Positions 1-9,693 of a stretch of 31,462 nucleotides of DNA are shown piece by piece (position 1 is the stretch's first letter; each line of letters starts with the position of its first letter). Source of the stretch: Gyrodactylus bullatarudis (Eukaryota > Platyhelminthes > Monogenea > Gyrodactylidea > Gyrodactylidae); NCBI GenBank assembly GCA_012064415.1, contig SSNU01000028.1:63493-94954 (forward strand), in the 5' to 3' direction. A program made the translations under genes and the position numbers. The notes beneath the pieces were generated by a model. The model ran no database searches, was not told the origin of the DNA, and saw nothing but the letters and a program-made list of their open reading frames with translations.

Positions 1-119
1 CTGAAGAAGGCGTGTGAAGACAATCACCGTCGAAACGTTTGGATGACCATGGCTGAGAATCCTAATATTGACCTAAGTTTTAATAAATTTTATTATAAAA
101 CTAATTTTAGATCATTTTT
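1..119 (+). other. Retroelement junction fragment with a hammerhead-like core
   Basis: The window opens with CTGAAGA, then a stretch able to pair with itself (GGCG and GTGA against TCAC and CGTC), then GAAACG. The order CTGANGA, stem, GAAA is that of a hammerhead ribozyme core, and similar text is common in terminal repeats of Penelope-like elements. Stem I is cut off by the window edge, there is an extra A before stem II, and no clear cleavage triplet follows. This fragment also marks where LINE copy A stops, at about 120-127. Confidence 0.25.
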
Positions 120-2134
120 CACTGATTTGGATTTAATTTTAAACTAGACGATATACAGAAACCCAGGTCCGAAGTTAAGGAGACAATTTCTCCAGGAAGT
201 AGAAGCGATTCCATGAGGGTTGCAGGGAGACCAGATGGGAGCATTATTTTGCATTTATCTCTATTAACATAGAGCCCCATCGTCTCAAGGGAATCTTTAA
301 GAAGGGAGAAGTTATGATTTATTTTAATAATGTCCAAAGCATTATTTATTCTAAAGATGAATTTTAGATCATCAGCATATTTTAAAAGGACACCCTCAAT
401 ATCCTTAGGAAGCTGAATGTCAGCGAAGCAAATATTAAAAAGAAGAGGGCCAATAGTGGAACCCTGGGGAACCCCAGAATTTATCTTGACGAGATTACTA
501 CTAGTGGCGTTGAAGGAAACATATTGCATCCTTTTGGATAAAAAGTACATAGTGAGGTTTATTATAAAAGGGTTAATATTTAGTTCGATAAGTTTTTTTT
601 TAATATAAGAAAATTTTAGTTTATCAAAAACCTTGGATATATCAAGGTAATGGATTAATAAATAAGACTTTGATTTTAAAAGAGGGAGGGAATAATCGAG
701 ACAGCTGAGTAGATTACTGGAGGTATTTCTGCCTAATAGAAAACCATGCTGAGAACAATCAGGGAAAGGCGTTGACAATGCGGACTTGATTTCAGTAGTT
801 AAAAAACGGTCAATAATAGATAGAAAGACATTTAGAGATGAGATAGGACGCAGATGAGAGAAATCAGAGTATTTTTTAATTTTAGGGATTGGAATAATTT
901 TAACTATGAGCCAATCATCAGGGATGAAACAGTTACAAATACAAATATTCAAATAATTACATAAATTAATTAGGAAGTTATTGTAAAGGGAATTTAAAAG
1001 ATTCAAGGAATTAAATTTAGAATCAATTCTATTGGGGTTTTTGCAATATTTAATAATGTTTTTAAAGTCATCAACTGATATGACAGGAGGAACGGAATAA
1101 GTAGGGAGTACATTAATAATTTCAGCATCACCGAAAGAGTTTTCAAAATAAAGATTAATCTCGTTACAGAATTCCAGGTCCGCAAGCGAGGTAAAATTGT
1201 TAATGGATGAGGATTTCTTGATATTGAGAAATTTTCTGAACTTAGACCAACCCCTTTGGGGATTAGATCTAAGATCAGCCATAACTGAGTCTTTGAAAGC
1301 TTCGAGAGCAACAAAATCAATATTGGTGGAGGAATTGAAGAACTTGAACGAGTTCTTGGTAATACGAGTTGATTCATTAAGAATCGAATAATATAAATCG
1401 CAATTAAATGAGTTTTTAGAAAATATAATTGAAGAAAATGTCTGAATGAGATCATTACACTTCTTATAGTCAACAGTTTTTTTTTCTTTAAGATAAAACT
1501 GAGAATGATTAGAGTTAGAGTGATTAAAGAAAATGATATTATGATCAGAAAAGGGAACAGTACTTGGAAAGGCTTCATGGAAGACATTAGAAAAAATGAG
1601 ATCCAGAATATTGGTGTTGCGAGTGGGTTTAGATACGATTTGAACAAGGTTATGATTAAATAACAGTTCATCGAAAGAGGGAGGTATCACAGGGAAGGAG
1701 TTATCACAGGGAAAATTATTGAACTATTGAGTAGATATGATTTAAAATAATATCATCAGGAATATAGTATTTACTGGATAAAGGAGGACGATATAATAAA
1801 AAGAAATTTAGCTGTTCATTATTTATGATTAAGGAAACATAAATGTATTGGAATGGCACTGAATTAGTGACGAGTGAAATAATTTTAATAGAGGAATGAA
1901 TATATAAACCAACACCACCACCACTAGCATCAAGTCTATCAACCCTAAGGAGAGAATATTCAGGAATTTAATGATAGAATCAGAAATTTCAGATTTCAAC
2001 CTGGTTTCAGTAATAAAAAATAATGAAGGTTTGAACTTATTGATTATCATTTTAATATTTAAAAATGTATTTTTAGACAGAAGAGCACGAGTATTAAGAA
2101 GGAAATAACCAGAATGATTAACGAAATAACTCAT
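119..2134 (-). pseudogene. LINE ORF2 (APE endonuclease plus reverse transcriptase), copy A, broken
   Basis: ORF2 probably began at the ATG at 2134, which overlaps the ORF1 stop by 17 bases. The first part reads SGYFLLNTRALLSKN and FFITET, the N and E motifs of an APE endonuclease. It then shifts frame, and RVDRLDASGGGVGLYIH and LLYRPP are found in another frame. Near 1690-1730 a deletion and frame change remove the GDFN motif. From 1690 to 119 a 523-residue frame is open and carries LDLIFSN, SDHN, then reverse transcriptase motifs LRPISSLN, QHGFLLGRNTSS, YLDISKVFD, GVPQGSTIGPLLFN and YADDLKF. The frame ends after KLNPNQ, where sequence unlike copy B begins, so the C-terminal domain is gone. 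There is no RNase H domain. In life this protein nicks target DNA and reverse-transcribes the element RNA. It is close to copy B but clearly a different, older copy. Confidence 0.85.
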
Positions 2135-2560
2135 CAGCCTTACTAGTTGATAATGGAGTATCAAGCATTTTATCATTGGAGACGGTTGGATAGGAACCAA
2201 GATTCGCACTATCACTAGGCGGAGTTAAACTGTAGTTGGAAATGATGGGCAGCTGGGCATCAAGGTCAATGTTAGATTTGTCATGACCGGATCCATGTTT
2301 CACTCGGTCAACTGGAGGTGGTCGGATATAATCAGTCGAAGCATTTTCAGGGAGATGAGCAGACGCAGAATTCTTCTGCTTTGGGTCAGAACCAATTACA
2401 ACAGAGGAATTTGACAACGAGAGATTAGCTCTCTTATTATTCAATTGACTAGATCCATAAATTTCTCTCTCCATTTGGGAGGAACTGATTGAATCATTTG
2501 AATCATTTGGGGAGGAACTGTTAGGATTGATATGTTCTTGAGATTTCACTAAGCCAGAAG
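120..2560 (-). mobile_element. CR1/Jockey-like non-LTR retrotransposon, copy A, truncated at both ends
   Basis: Reading on the minus strand, the end of an ORF1 is followed by an overlapping ORF2 with endonuclease and reverse transcriptase, in the same arrangement as copy B at 13747-17660. The N-terminal part of ORF1 and the last roughly 170 residues of ORF2 are missing compared with copy B. Frameshifts and a lost endonuclease motif show that it is dead. The right limit is approximate, because the ORF1 frame closes at a stop a few codons upstream of 2549 and I see no 5' UTR match to copy B. Confidence 0.85.
2118..2549 (-). pseudogene. LINE ORF1 C-terminal fragment, copy A
   Basis: This is a 143-residue open frame from a GTG at 2549, with a stop a few codons upstream, so it is the tail of a longer ORF1 rather than a full protein. 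It is rich in Ser, Asn and Pro. It shares with ORF1 of copy B the block PPPxxxRxKHGSGHDxSxxDLD, while the surrounding residues are mostly different. It ends KADELFR at 2118-2120, just inside the start of ORF2. ORF1 proteins of LINEs bind element RNA. The function of this C-terminal block is not known to me. Confidence 0.65.
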
Positions 2561-4222
2561 TGGAGATTAGACATTAGGTCAAAGAAAATCACAGAAATTC
2601 GCTATCGTTTCAGGAATTCGACGAATCTGATTTTTTTCAATATCACGAAGGGGAGTGAGCCAAAATTTAAAAGTTTAACTTTTTCTTGGAGCTGACGAGT
2701 TTCTCCCATTCTCTATGGCATAATTCGAATCCTTCGTCTAATAACGATCCGAAGTATTAGCAATTCGGATATCAAATTTTTGGTTTTATTTACTTTTACA
2801 CCAAACTCTAGGAATCATTTCCTAATAACCAAAATTTTTCATGAATTTGTTAAGGATCGATTTCACAATTGAAGAAAACTTGAATAGCCAACAGTAATTT
2901 TAATCAGCAACAATTCAGTTAGCCTCATATAATTACATGGTATCTCATTAAAATTCAATTGCTTTTGATTTAATCCTTCCTTATATTGATAGATAGGAAA
3001 TACACTTATTCAGTTGAACATTTCAAGTATTAAATTGAATATACAAAGCAAAGACGTGTGAAATAAGTGGATTGACGATAGCTTGAATAATAATGATGAT
3101 GTATTTCCTTTTGAGAGCAATTTCTCAAGGAGCTATATTATTCTGAATAATTTATTATCTTCCTGTTCACTTGGTATTGTTCAATTTTTGGTAAAAATAG
3201 AATTAATTCGTGAAATAAGCCCATTTTTAAGAGGTGAATTCCTGGTTTTTGCGATAATTTATTAAATTAAATTTGGTTTCAGCAGCTATTTTTGCAAAAA
3301 CCTAATATTTCTCAATTCATGAGAAAAATTAATTCTAGAAAAAAAAAGAAAAAATTCATAAAGATTTTCAGCTTGTTTCTTTACGATCAAATTATAAATG
3401 AATATGTAATTATAATTACAAATTAATGACACAAGAAGAGGAAAAGTAAAACGAGAAAGACACACTTTAAGGGTTCTTCAGATAGTTCAGATTTGGATCC
3501 GTCTGAAAAATTTCGAAAAGGTACATATTCATATCATTTTCTTCTCAAATATTTCAATTATCTAGATATTAAGGCTTCCTTAAAGGATTGTGATAACCTT
3601 TTTGTCTCGCCTAAGGTCTAAGCTTGACTACACAAAATCCCTTCTTTACTTTAATCTTAATTTAAACTGATAATGAGACCTTTTTATGTTCAATAAAGTT
3701 TAACCTTGTATCTGTGAGATAAACGTTTGAACTAATGAATCAACTGATTTCTGTTCCTAGTTCCCTTTTTGAATAGCTGATATTAAAAGTGGTCGTTGAA
3801 TCGGATTTTACTGAGGTGTATTGAGTTGGTGTGCTGCCTTCACTCGCTTGAGGATCAAGATCAGTTTGAACTTTATAAAAACCTCATATCACCTTGATTT
3901 TATTAATTTTATGCATATAATGATTTAATTTCAATATAATGTTTTCATTTCAAAAAAATATGAATTAATAAAATTTTCGATAATCTAGTGAAATAAAAAT
4001 TCAAGAGTTTACAAAATGTCTAATACCTTCTTGTTTGCAAGAACCATTTCTATGGGTACATATGATCTTTTCTAGATCTATCTATCGTTCTTCAAGCTTT
4101 GATGATGATAGAAAATTTTGATTCTAGAAGAGGATTGTTGTTTGATTACAAATATGTAGGATTTCTATACAATGAAACAAATCTGAACTAATTTTATAAT
4201 TATTTTTTGTTTTACCTTAAGT
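2561..4222. other. Non-coding stretch, nothing recognised
   Basis: AT-rich sequence with scattered stops in all frames. The longest open frame (3083-3265, plus) gives a 60-residue product with no motif or supporting context. I see no tRNA, clear inverted repeat or transposon protein match here. Confidence 0.5.
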
Positions 4223-4420
4223 TACAGTTAAAATATTTCTATTGAAACATCTTATTTTTATTGAAACACCCTAATTAAGTATTATTTATCTTGACCAATC
4301 AGAATGCAGCAAGTGATTTTTATACATTTAGACAGGAAAAAAGTGAGTTTTTGTGAAAATGTGAAAATTCATTGTGTTTCAATAAAAATAAGATGTTTCA
4401 ATAGAAATATTTTTACTGTA
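4223..4420. mobile_element. Small TA-flanked MITE with CAGT ends (mariner/Tc1 type)
   Basis: A 194-bp element (4225-4418) is bounded by TA on both sides. Its 45-bp terminal inverted repeats (4225-4269 and 4374-4418) differ at one base and begin CAGT. The arms contain two direct near-copies of a unit like TATTGAAACA. CAGT ends with a TA target duplication are usual for Tc1/mariner-derived MITEs. There is no coding capacity; an 84-residue frame beginning at 4304 simply crosses the right arm. Confidence 0.8.
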
Positions 4421-4882
4421 AATTGTGGCGATTCGAAAATTTTTGGAATCTTTTTGAATCTGAAGACCCCTAATACAGTTTCATCAAAAGACAGAAGCAT
4501 TTATCGGATCGAGAACATGAAATTATTTCCATTTGATTCACGGGTCTCCTTTACCTAAAAAAATTGTTACTCCCAGGTGATCTTCATGCAACAAATTCAA
4601 AAAGAATTTATTCATAAAATATAAATGTAAATACCATTTCTTGGAAATATAGTTTAATACGAAAAACACTTCATTGCGTAAAGCTCGCTAGAAAATAGAT
4701 TGTTGGAAATTTTTTCAAGAGATTCACTGAAGCGAGATTAAATAGATGAAGAAAAATTAAATTACTTAAAAATATCGAAAAACTGAAATGTTAATCTAGT
4801 TAAAAATAACCCTCCAATTCGAAAATTTCCTGAATCTGTAAAAAAATAGGCTTTTTATTTGTATTTTTGGTATTGTTTACAT
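4421..4882. other. Non-coding stretch, nothing recognised
   Basis: AT-rich sequence between the MITE and the SINE. No motif, repeat or open frame that I can support. Confidence 0.5.
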
Positions 4883-5281
4883 TAATGAATAGTGCAGCAC
4901 CTATACTTACAAAGGTTACTAGAATTATTTCGTTCTAGGTGCTTAGGTAAATCCCACAGGAACATCTTATTTGGCAATGGATTAGCCCATGTCGCTGAAT
5001 GTTACAGCTTACTAATGAATCCCACCCGGGACTGGTACGAAAGAAACTCACATATCATTTAGAAATAATCCAAGCATACATATATGGCAGACATATACGC
5101 GCGTTTCTTCCTCTTTTTGGACTCGTCAGTATGCCACAACCTGGGATTTGAACCTAGGACCTCTCGAATTGTAGTCCAATGCTGAATCCACTCGTCTAAG
5201 ATTCCATGCAACTCTATATACTGTGGCGTACCCCTAAGGTTTCTCTAACTAATGAATAGTGCAGCACCTAAACTTACAAAG
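4883..5281 (-). mobile_element. tRNA-derived SINE flanked by 32-bp direct repeats
   Basis: A unit of about 335 bp (4915-5249) lies between two 32-bp direct repeats, 4883-4914 and 5250-5281, which differ at one base. They start TAATGAATAGTGCAGCACCT. On the minus strand the unit starts with a tRNA-like head containing a Pol III A box and B box. This is the plan of a SINE inserted by LINE machinery, with the direct repeats as target-site duplication. A 32-bp duplication is long for that mechanism. The 3' tail lacks a clear poly(A), so an alternative is a short repeat unit flanked by two copies of another repeat. Confidence 0.6.
5144..5199 (-). promoter_or_regulatory. Internal Pol III promoter (A and B boxes) of the SINE
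   Basis: On the minus strand 5199-5188 reads TTAGACGAGTGG, close to the A-box consensus TRGYNNARNGG. Positions 5154-5144 read GGTTCAAATCC, matching the B-box consensus GGTTCRANTCC. The spacing is that of a tRNA gene. The acceptor and other stems pair poorly, so this is a tRNA-like promoter, not a tRNA. Confidence 0.6.
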
Positions 5282-5683
5282 TCTACATTGTTTGGTAAGC
5301 AAATTAAGAAGCTAAAAATAGCAAAAAATAGCTCATGTTGAAAAATAGCAAATTATAAGCAAAATTATTTCAGAAACTGAAACAGAGACAAAAGTAGGCT
5401 TCACATCATTTTAATCAGATTTCATTGCTTATCAACATACTAAAAATAGCATTTCGACCGCCCTACTCATAAATAATCTTTGCAAAGAGACTTAAATTTT
5501 TTGAAAGTTTAAAAAAAGTAAATTTTTCTTTTTAAAACAAGAAAATCGTATTTGATCATGATATTTTGGAATCTAGATCATGAGGCCCACTTTCACGAAA
5601 AAGAATTTTCAAAAAAAATCAATTTTTAAGTTAAATTATGCAATTGGTTTCTGAACTCATGAGGAAGGTAGGAGAAGACAGAC
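5282..5683. other. Non-coding stretch with a dispersed-repeat block
   Basis: The block at about 5545-5595 (around GGAATCTAGATCATGAGG) recurs in inverted orientation at about 10065-10112. Nothing coding is seen. Confidence 0.4.
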
Positions 5684-5795
5684 GTATATTATAGTGATAA
5701 ACGTTATATTTCGCCGGGTCTCATCAGACTCTACCACGATTACGATATAAATACTATTACAATGCATAAATTTGTGCCCTTCCATTGGTCAATAT
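5684..5795 (-). repeat. Penelope-type terminal-repeat fragment, copy 1
   Basis: Read on the minus strand, this segment matches the plus-strand segment at 26696-26808. Both have CCAATGGAAGG, an AT-rich spacer with TAGTATTT, then GGTAGAGTCTGAWGAGACCCGG and GAAATATAACG. The shared text is about 110 bp with small differences. The core is a hammerhead-like motif (separate entry). Hammerhead motifs are known in the terminal repeats of Penelope-like elements and in small retrozymes. Which of the two this copy is cannot be decided here, as no second tandem copy is visible. Confidence 0.5.
5690..5735 (-). ncRNA. Hammerhead ribozyme-like motif, copy 1
   Basis: On the minus strand the order is: stem I strand ending AGT (5728-5735), core CTGATGA (5727-5721), short stem II GACCCGGC (5720-5713), GAA (5712-5710), a stem III of ATA/TAT closing on AACGTT (5709-5697), C17 at 5696, and ACT returning to stem I. 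All invariant core bases of a type I hammerhead are present, with cleavage triplet ATC. Weak points are that stem II is only 2-3 pairs with an A-G mismatch and stem I is 3 good pairs before a mismatch. Short stems are reported for Penelope-associated hammerheads. Confidence 0.5.
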
Positions 5796-5905
5796 CGGTT
5801 GATTGATTGCTCTGAAGGAATGAGGGTGAGAGGTTGTTTCACCGCAAATTGATTTTTCTTTAATCTGATAATTGTTTTTGCTTAAATTATGCCTTATTTT
5901 AAATC

Positions 5906-6215
5906 TTTGAACTTTGAGTTGAAAATTTTTGCTGATTAGATCGTGACCAAAAGTTGATTTAAGGATCACAGTAAGACAAGAAAACCGATTACCATAAAAA
6001 ATTTGAATTTTTTCAGGGATCTTGGATCATCAAAATTTCATTGATTTCCGAGTAGGGAAAAAGATCAAAAAATATAAATTCAATTTTCACTCGATGATGG
6101 ATGGATTTTAAAAAATCTGATTCAGCATATTTGATTTCTGTGTCCAATCGTGATCCTAAAAATCAACTTTAGATGACCATCTAACTTTGAAATCAGCAAA
6201 ATTTTTCAACTTTGA
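5906..6215. repeat. Dispersed repeat family forming an imperfect inverted pair
   Basis: The block at 5906-5971 (minus sense: GGATCAC, then AAATCAACTTTTGG, then AATCAGCAAAAATTTT) recurs inverted at about 6150-6215 and again, in the latter orientation, at about 9935-9990. The sequence at 6005-6065 resembles 28738-28780 in inverted orientation (ATTTTCCCTACT, ATCATTGAAATTT). These look like pieces of one old, non-coding repeat family. I cannot define its ends. Confidence 0.45.
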
Positions 6216-6474
6216 ATTTTATTCAATTTTATCATAGTACCTATTGGTCCAGATCTGGAAAATCATTCTAAAATTAGTAAACCTTAAAACCAAACAGATG
6301 ACCTTTAGAAAAGTCAAACTTGAAAAAAAACATGAAATTAACCATCTAAATAGATGATTAGAAGGGTGGTTGAGGGGTTAAGGTATATCTTGCGATAAAT
6401 TGATTCGTGTGCTGAATTTTGTGAAGATTTCGAATCTGCTTCTGAAAATTTTCTTAGCTGATAGATTATAATTT

Positions 6475-6915
6475 ATGAAAGTCTTCTTTTTCGTATTATT
6501 GCAACCAGTTATGTCCTATTTTGAAGGTAAAACATTTTTCATCTCATCCGATCTCAACCATTTAATTTTTCAATATTCCTGCATTTTATTTCTGCGAACT
6601 TTTATTCGGTTCCAAATTAGGTATTAATAACAACATTCAAAAAATTCATAAAACATGAATATAATGAAAAATTGAATCTTCGAAAATTAATGGTGAGAAA
6701 ACAAAGGAGGAATTTCTATATCTTTTGTGGAGAGAGTCACGTTCCATTGATGAATGTTTTCTTTTCAGTTTTGATTCTCTCTAATGCTATAAATGCTCTT
6801 ACAGAATTGTAAGTTTGATCTCCAATAAACTTTTAATGAGGAACTTTGAACAAACACTTTAGATTGTACAGTATTTTTCAGTGGGCATACAATTCGGATA
6901 TGTCCTTTTTTCTGA
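6475..6915 (+). other. Speculative three-exon small secreted-protein gene
   Basis: An ATG at 6475 opens MKVFFFVLLQPVMSYFE, which looks like a signal peptide. It is followed by a donor at 6527 (GAAG/GTAAAA). A consensus acceptor, TTCTTTTCAG, ends at 6768, and a short exon runs to 6808 before AATT/GTAAGT. A third acceptor, TATTTTTCAG, ends at 6881. The phases join in frame and give a product of only about 48 residues ending at 6913-6915. The introns would be 242 and 73 bases. Nothing is recognised in the mature part. Splice-like signals are frequent in AT-rich DNA, so this may be chance. Confidence 0.12.
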
Positions 6916-7469
6916 TGGACATAAAAAGTAAAGTTAAAATGCAGACATTTATCTTGTCCTAGTACGCCCCGGGCATCATATGGTTTGTTTCTGAATCTTT
7001 ATTTGACTTTCTATAGGACTAAGATTTGAATGAAAACGGCATAAATAGCACAGTTGCTTTAAATTAATATTTTATGTTGCTACTCACAAGTATTTGTGTG
7101 ATTAAAAACAATAATTTCTGTGATGGATCTGTTATGATTCTTAAGACCATTGGTTCTGAGCTTAGCGGAAGTGGTCATGTTTTAATAATAAGATGATGCC
7201 AGTTATTTCACAAATAAGGTCTCTGGCATAATCATCAGTGTGATACATCCCTTGCCAAAAGAGTGAGATTGAACTTGAAAAATTATGAAATATTAAAAAA
7301 TATACATATTTGGTACATGGGGATTAGAAAAGTAAATAGTGACTATAAGTTAATCTATCAATAGGTTTTTATGAAATTTCTGATCGAGTTTTTGCTTATT
7401 ATATTCATTTTCTTTATTAATTTATTAAATATAGTTGGAGTAGTATCAAGGCAGTAGATTTTTGAGCTT
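6916..7469. other. Non-coding stretch, nothing recognised
   Basis: AT-rich sequence with no repeat pair, transposon motif or supported frame. It ends where a LINE fossil begins. Confidence 0.5.
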
Positions 7470-7955
7470 TTACACGTTGATCAGTTTAATTGTGGTTTTG
7501 TCGAATCTAGTTCTTGCATTCGGAATCGCTTTGTTCCAAAAAGTTTCTATTCTTTTATCGCATAGTATGATAGACTTAGCTAGACGTCGAAGTAGCTCAA
7601 TGGATGTTTTAAGCAGAAGACCTTGAAGAATTTTTTCTGAATCAATTCAAGATTTGCTGAAGAAGAAATGGCAGAGGGATTCCAAATGGGCGAGCAGTAT
7701 TCAATAATCGGTCGGGCATAATACAAATAGATGAAATTTTAATATTGCTCGTATCGCCTATATTATAATAGCAAATTCAGTTTTGATACAAAAGTCATCT
7801 CAAGATGACTCATCAAAAATCACATTTTGGTTATATATTGTGAAAGGGATATTGATAAAAGAGAAGTCAATAGAACTTTCAAATGTGAAGCAGATCTTTA
7901 AGTCATCTGCAAATTAACAATAGTGAATAGAGGGATGGTCATTTTTTCAAATTGA
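7470..7955 (-). pseudogene. Fossil of a LINE reverse transcriptase (second family)
   Basis: Three conceptual pieces in order on the minus strand identify it. First comes FADDLKICFTFESSIDFSF near 7850-7914, motif C of a non-LTR reverse transcriptase. Next is YYARPIIEYCSPIWNPSA near 7665-7730, the C-terminal block typical of Jockey/CR1-type elements, followed by ELIQKKFFKVFC. Then, after a frameshift near 7590, comes RRLAKSIILCDKRIETFWNK, ending at a stop at 7470-7472. The pieces carry in-frame stops and internal deletions. The residues differ from copies A and B, so this is another LINE lineage or a much older copy. No endonuclease or ORF1 remains nearby. Confidence 0.7.
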
Positions 7956-8154
7956 TTTTTATTATCAAATTAGTTTACTTATTTAAGCACCACTAAAGTA
8001 TCGCTCTTCTTCAAAAAACTAGCAAAATTTTATTCATCTCTTACTATTTCTTTCATTATTTGTAAATTATTAAATTGAATGAATTTTTAACTTTTATCAT
8101 TTTAAAGCAATACCACTGAAGATGCTTTAAGAAATGCCAATATGGTGTTAAATA
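7956..8154. other. Flank left of the Tc1 element
   Basis: AT-rich, non-coding. It ends in the TA (8153-8154) duplicated on Tc1 insertion. Confidence 0.4.
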
Positions 8155-8369
8155 TAGTGGTGGCCAAAAAAAAGTTTTCACTTTAAAAACTTGTTGTTGT
8201 TTGGTTATTTTAAATGATATTTAGTTGCAAAATAGTTCATTCGGTTGAGCAATATATGCAAATATCTAATATAGTAATTTTTTTTCGATTTGATTCATTC
8301 ATAAATACAAAATTAAGAAATTACCGTTTTCATTGAAATTTATATTGACAAAATAAAGTTTTCACTTTT
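8155..8369 (+). repeat. Left terminal inverted repeat of the Tc1 element
   Basis: Starts TAGTGGTGGCC with a run of eight A, and matches the reverse complement of 9477-9691 at every base I compared. It contains the outer and inner direct repeats at 8171-8184 and 8355-8368, the presumed transposase binding sites. Confidence 0.95.
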
Positions 8370-8482
8370 TAAACTTTCTACTTCTTGTTTGTGAGAAGAT
8401 TTTTGAATTAGGAAAATTAATTCGCTGATCAGATATTTATTTGCAAGTATTCTTACATTAATTATTCTGAAACAAATTCAAA

Positions 8483-9478
8483 ATGCAAATCGAAAGACCG
8501 AAGAATTCAAAACTAAGCAATTTTGAAAAAGAATTGGCGTCATCACTGAAATCAAAGGGTATCAGCCACCGTATGATTGCCAAAGAAATAGGATGTTCTT
8601 CAACAACCATAAACAACTTATTTTCTTCGAGAAAATCCAATCGAAAAAGAGGTCGAAAACGTATAATTCCTAATTCTCTTAAAAAAATAATCAGGTTGAT
8701 GGCTGTCAACGGGAGAAAAACGACCACACAAATAAAACAACAGTTTAATTTGAAAGCTAGCAATCGAACGATTCGTCGATTCTTAAAAAATGAACAAAAT
8801 TTATATTGGGGAAAACCAAAACTGACTCCTAAATTATGTGAGAATGATAAAATTTCTCGTAAAGACTGGGCTTGCAAGAAAATTATCGAAAATCAAAATT
8901 GGGGAAAGGTAATCTTTTCTGATGAGAAGAAGTTCAACTTGGATGGGCCAGACGGTCTCAGTGTATGTTGGATTGACAAATCTGTACCTAAGCCAACCAG
9001 GATTAAGAGAGGATTTGGTGGAGGAACTGTAATGGTATGGGGTTTTATAACAAACGAAAATGTTGGCCGTTTGGTTGTTGTTGATCATAAACTTGATTCA
9101 AATTTCTATCAAAAAGTTTTAGAAGAGAGTATTCTACCTTTTAAAGAGGAGCTCGTGAATTCAAATTTAATTTTTCAACAGGATAACGCCCCTTGTCATC
9201 GATCAATTTCTACCAAAAGTTGGTTTCGAGAACACGGAATCATTTTGCTTGAATGGCCATCTAGAAGTCCAGATTTGAACCCAATTGAAAATCTCTGGGG
9301 AATTCTAGCTCAAAATGTCTATGCAAATGGTAGACAGTTTAGTAATAAAGATGAATTAATAAAGTGCATATTTAGAGAGTGGAATTTAATAGAGAGAGAA
9401 ACTATTATAAATCTCTATAGATCTATGCCAAAAAGATGCTTATCAGTGGTTCAAAATGATGGAGATTTCACTAAATAA
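8483..9478 (+). CDS. Tc1/mariner superfamily transposase, DD34E
   Basis: This 331-residue protein is of normal length for Tc1 transposases. It cuts the element out and inserts it at TA dinucleotides. Residues 12-50 form a helix-turn-helix (ELASSLKSKGISHRMIAKEI, then STTINNLF). Residues 54-61 (RKRGRKRI) are the GRPR-like basic hinge, and a second helix-turn-helix follows to about residue 105. The catalytic triad is visible as D147 (VIFSDEKKFNLDG), D234 (FQQDNAPCH) and E269 (SPDLNPIENLWG), with 34 residues between D234 and E269. The start is the ATG at 8483. The stop TAA (9476-9478) runs two bases into the right terminal repeat, as in compact autonomous elements. No frameshift or nonsense codon is present. 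The C-terminus is likely complete, ending GDFTK. A basic stretch at 51-61 could serve as nuclear localisation signal. Confidence 0.95.
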   Translation: MQIERPKNSKLSNFEKELASSLKSKGISHRMIAKEIGCSSTTINNLFSSRKSNRKRGRKRIIPNSLKKIIRLMAVNGRKTTTQIKQQFNLKASNRTIRRFLKNEQNLYWGKPKLTPKLCENDKISRKDWACKKIIENQNWGKVIFSDEKKFNLDGPDGLSVCWIDKSVPKPTRIKRGFGGGTVMVWGFITNENVGRLVVVDHKLDSNFYQKVLEESILPFKEELVNSNLIFQQDNAPCHRSISTKSWFREHGIILLEWPSRSPDLNPIENLWGILAQNVYANGRQFSNKDELIKCIFREWNLIERETIINLYRSMPKRCLSVVQNDGDFTK

Positions 9479-9691
9479 AAGTGAAAACTTTATTTTGTCA
9501 ATATAAATTTCAATGAAAACGGTAATTTCTTAATTTTGTATTTATGAATGAATCAAATCGAAAAAAAATTACTATATTAGATATTTGCATATATTGCTCA
9601 ACCGAATGAACTATTTTGCAACTAAATATCATTTAAAATAACCAAACAACAACAAGTTTTTAAAGTGAAAACTTTTTTTTGGCCACCACTA
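9477..9691 (-). repeat. Right terminal inverted repeat of the Tc1 element
   Basis: Reverse complement of 8155-8369 without a visible mismatch. It contains the same inner and outer 14-bp sites and includes the last two bases of the transposase stop codon. Confidence 0.95.
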
Positions 9692-9693
9692 TA

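Larger units (their letters stand above)
8155..9691 (+). mobile_element. Intact Tc1-type DNA transposon with long IR/DR ends
   Basis: This 1537-bp element is flanked by TA (8153-8154 and 9692-9693). It has 215-bp terminal inverted repeats that I find identical base for base, and a single uninterrupted DD34E transposase between them. Each arm carries the 14-bp site AAAGTTTTCACTTT twice, near the outer end (8171-8184) and the inner end (8355-8368). This is the IR/DR plan seen in Sleeping Beauty and other long-TIR Tc1 relatives. Perfect arms and an open frame point to very recent insertion and possible autonomy. Confidence 0.95.

Noticed and set aside
3083..3265. 60-residue open frame
   Set aside because: No motif, no supporting signals, and length expected by chance.
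4304..4558. 84-residue open frame
   Set aside because: It runs from inside a MITE through its right arm into flanking DNA.
5135..5207. tRNA gene on the minus strand
   Set aside because: A and B boxes are present, but the acceptor stem does not pair and the anticodon and T stems have mismatches; it is better read as a SINE head.
6690..6811. 40-codon frame starting MVRKQRRNF
   Set aside because: Short, and it conflicts with equally plausible splice signals; no support.
8458..9088. Antisense frames under the Tc1 transposase
   Set aside because: Shadows of the plus-strand transposase; the conserved DDE motifs are on the plus strand.
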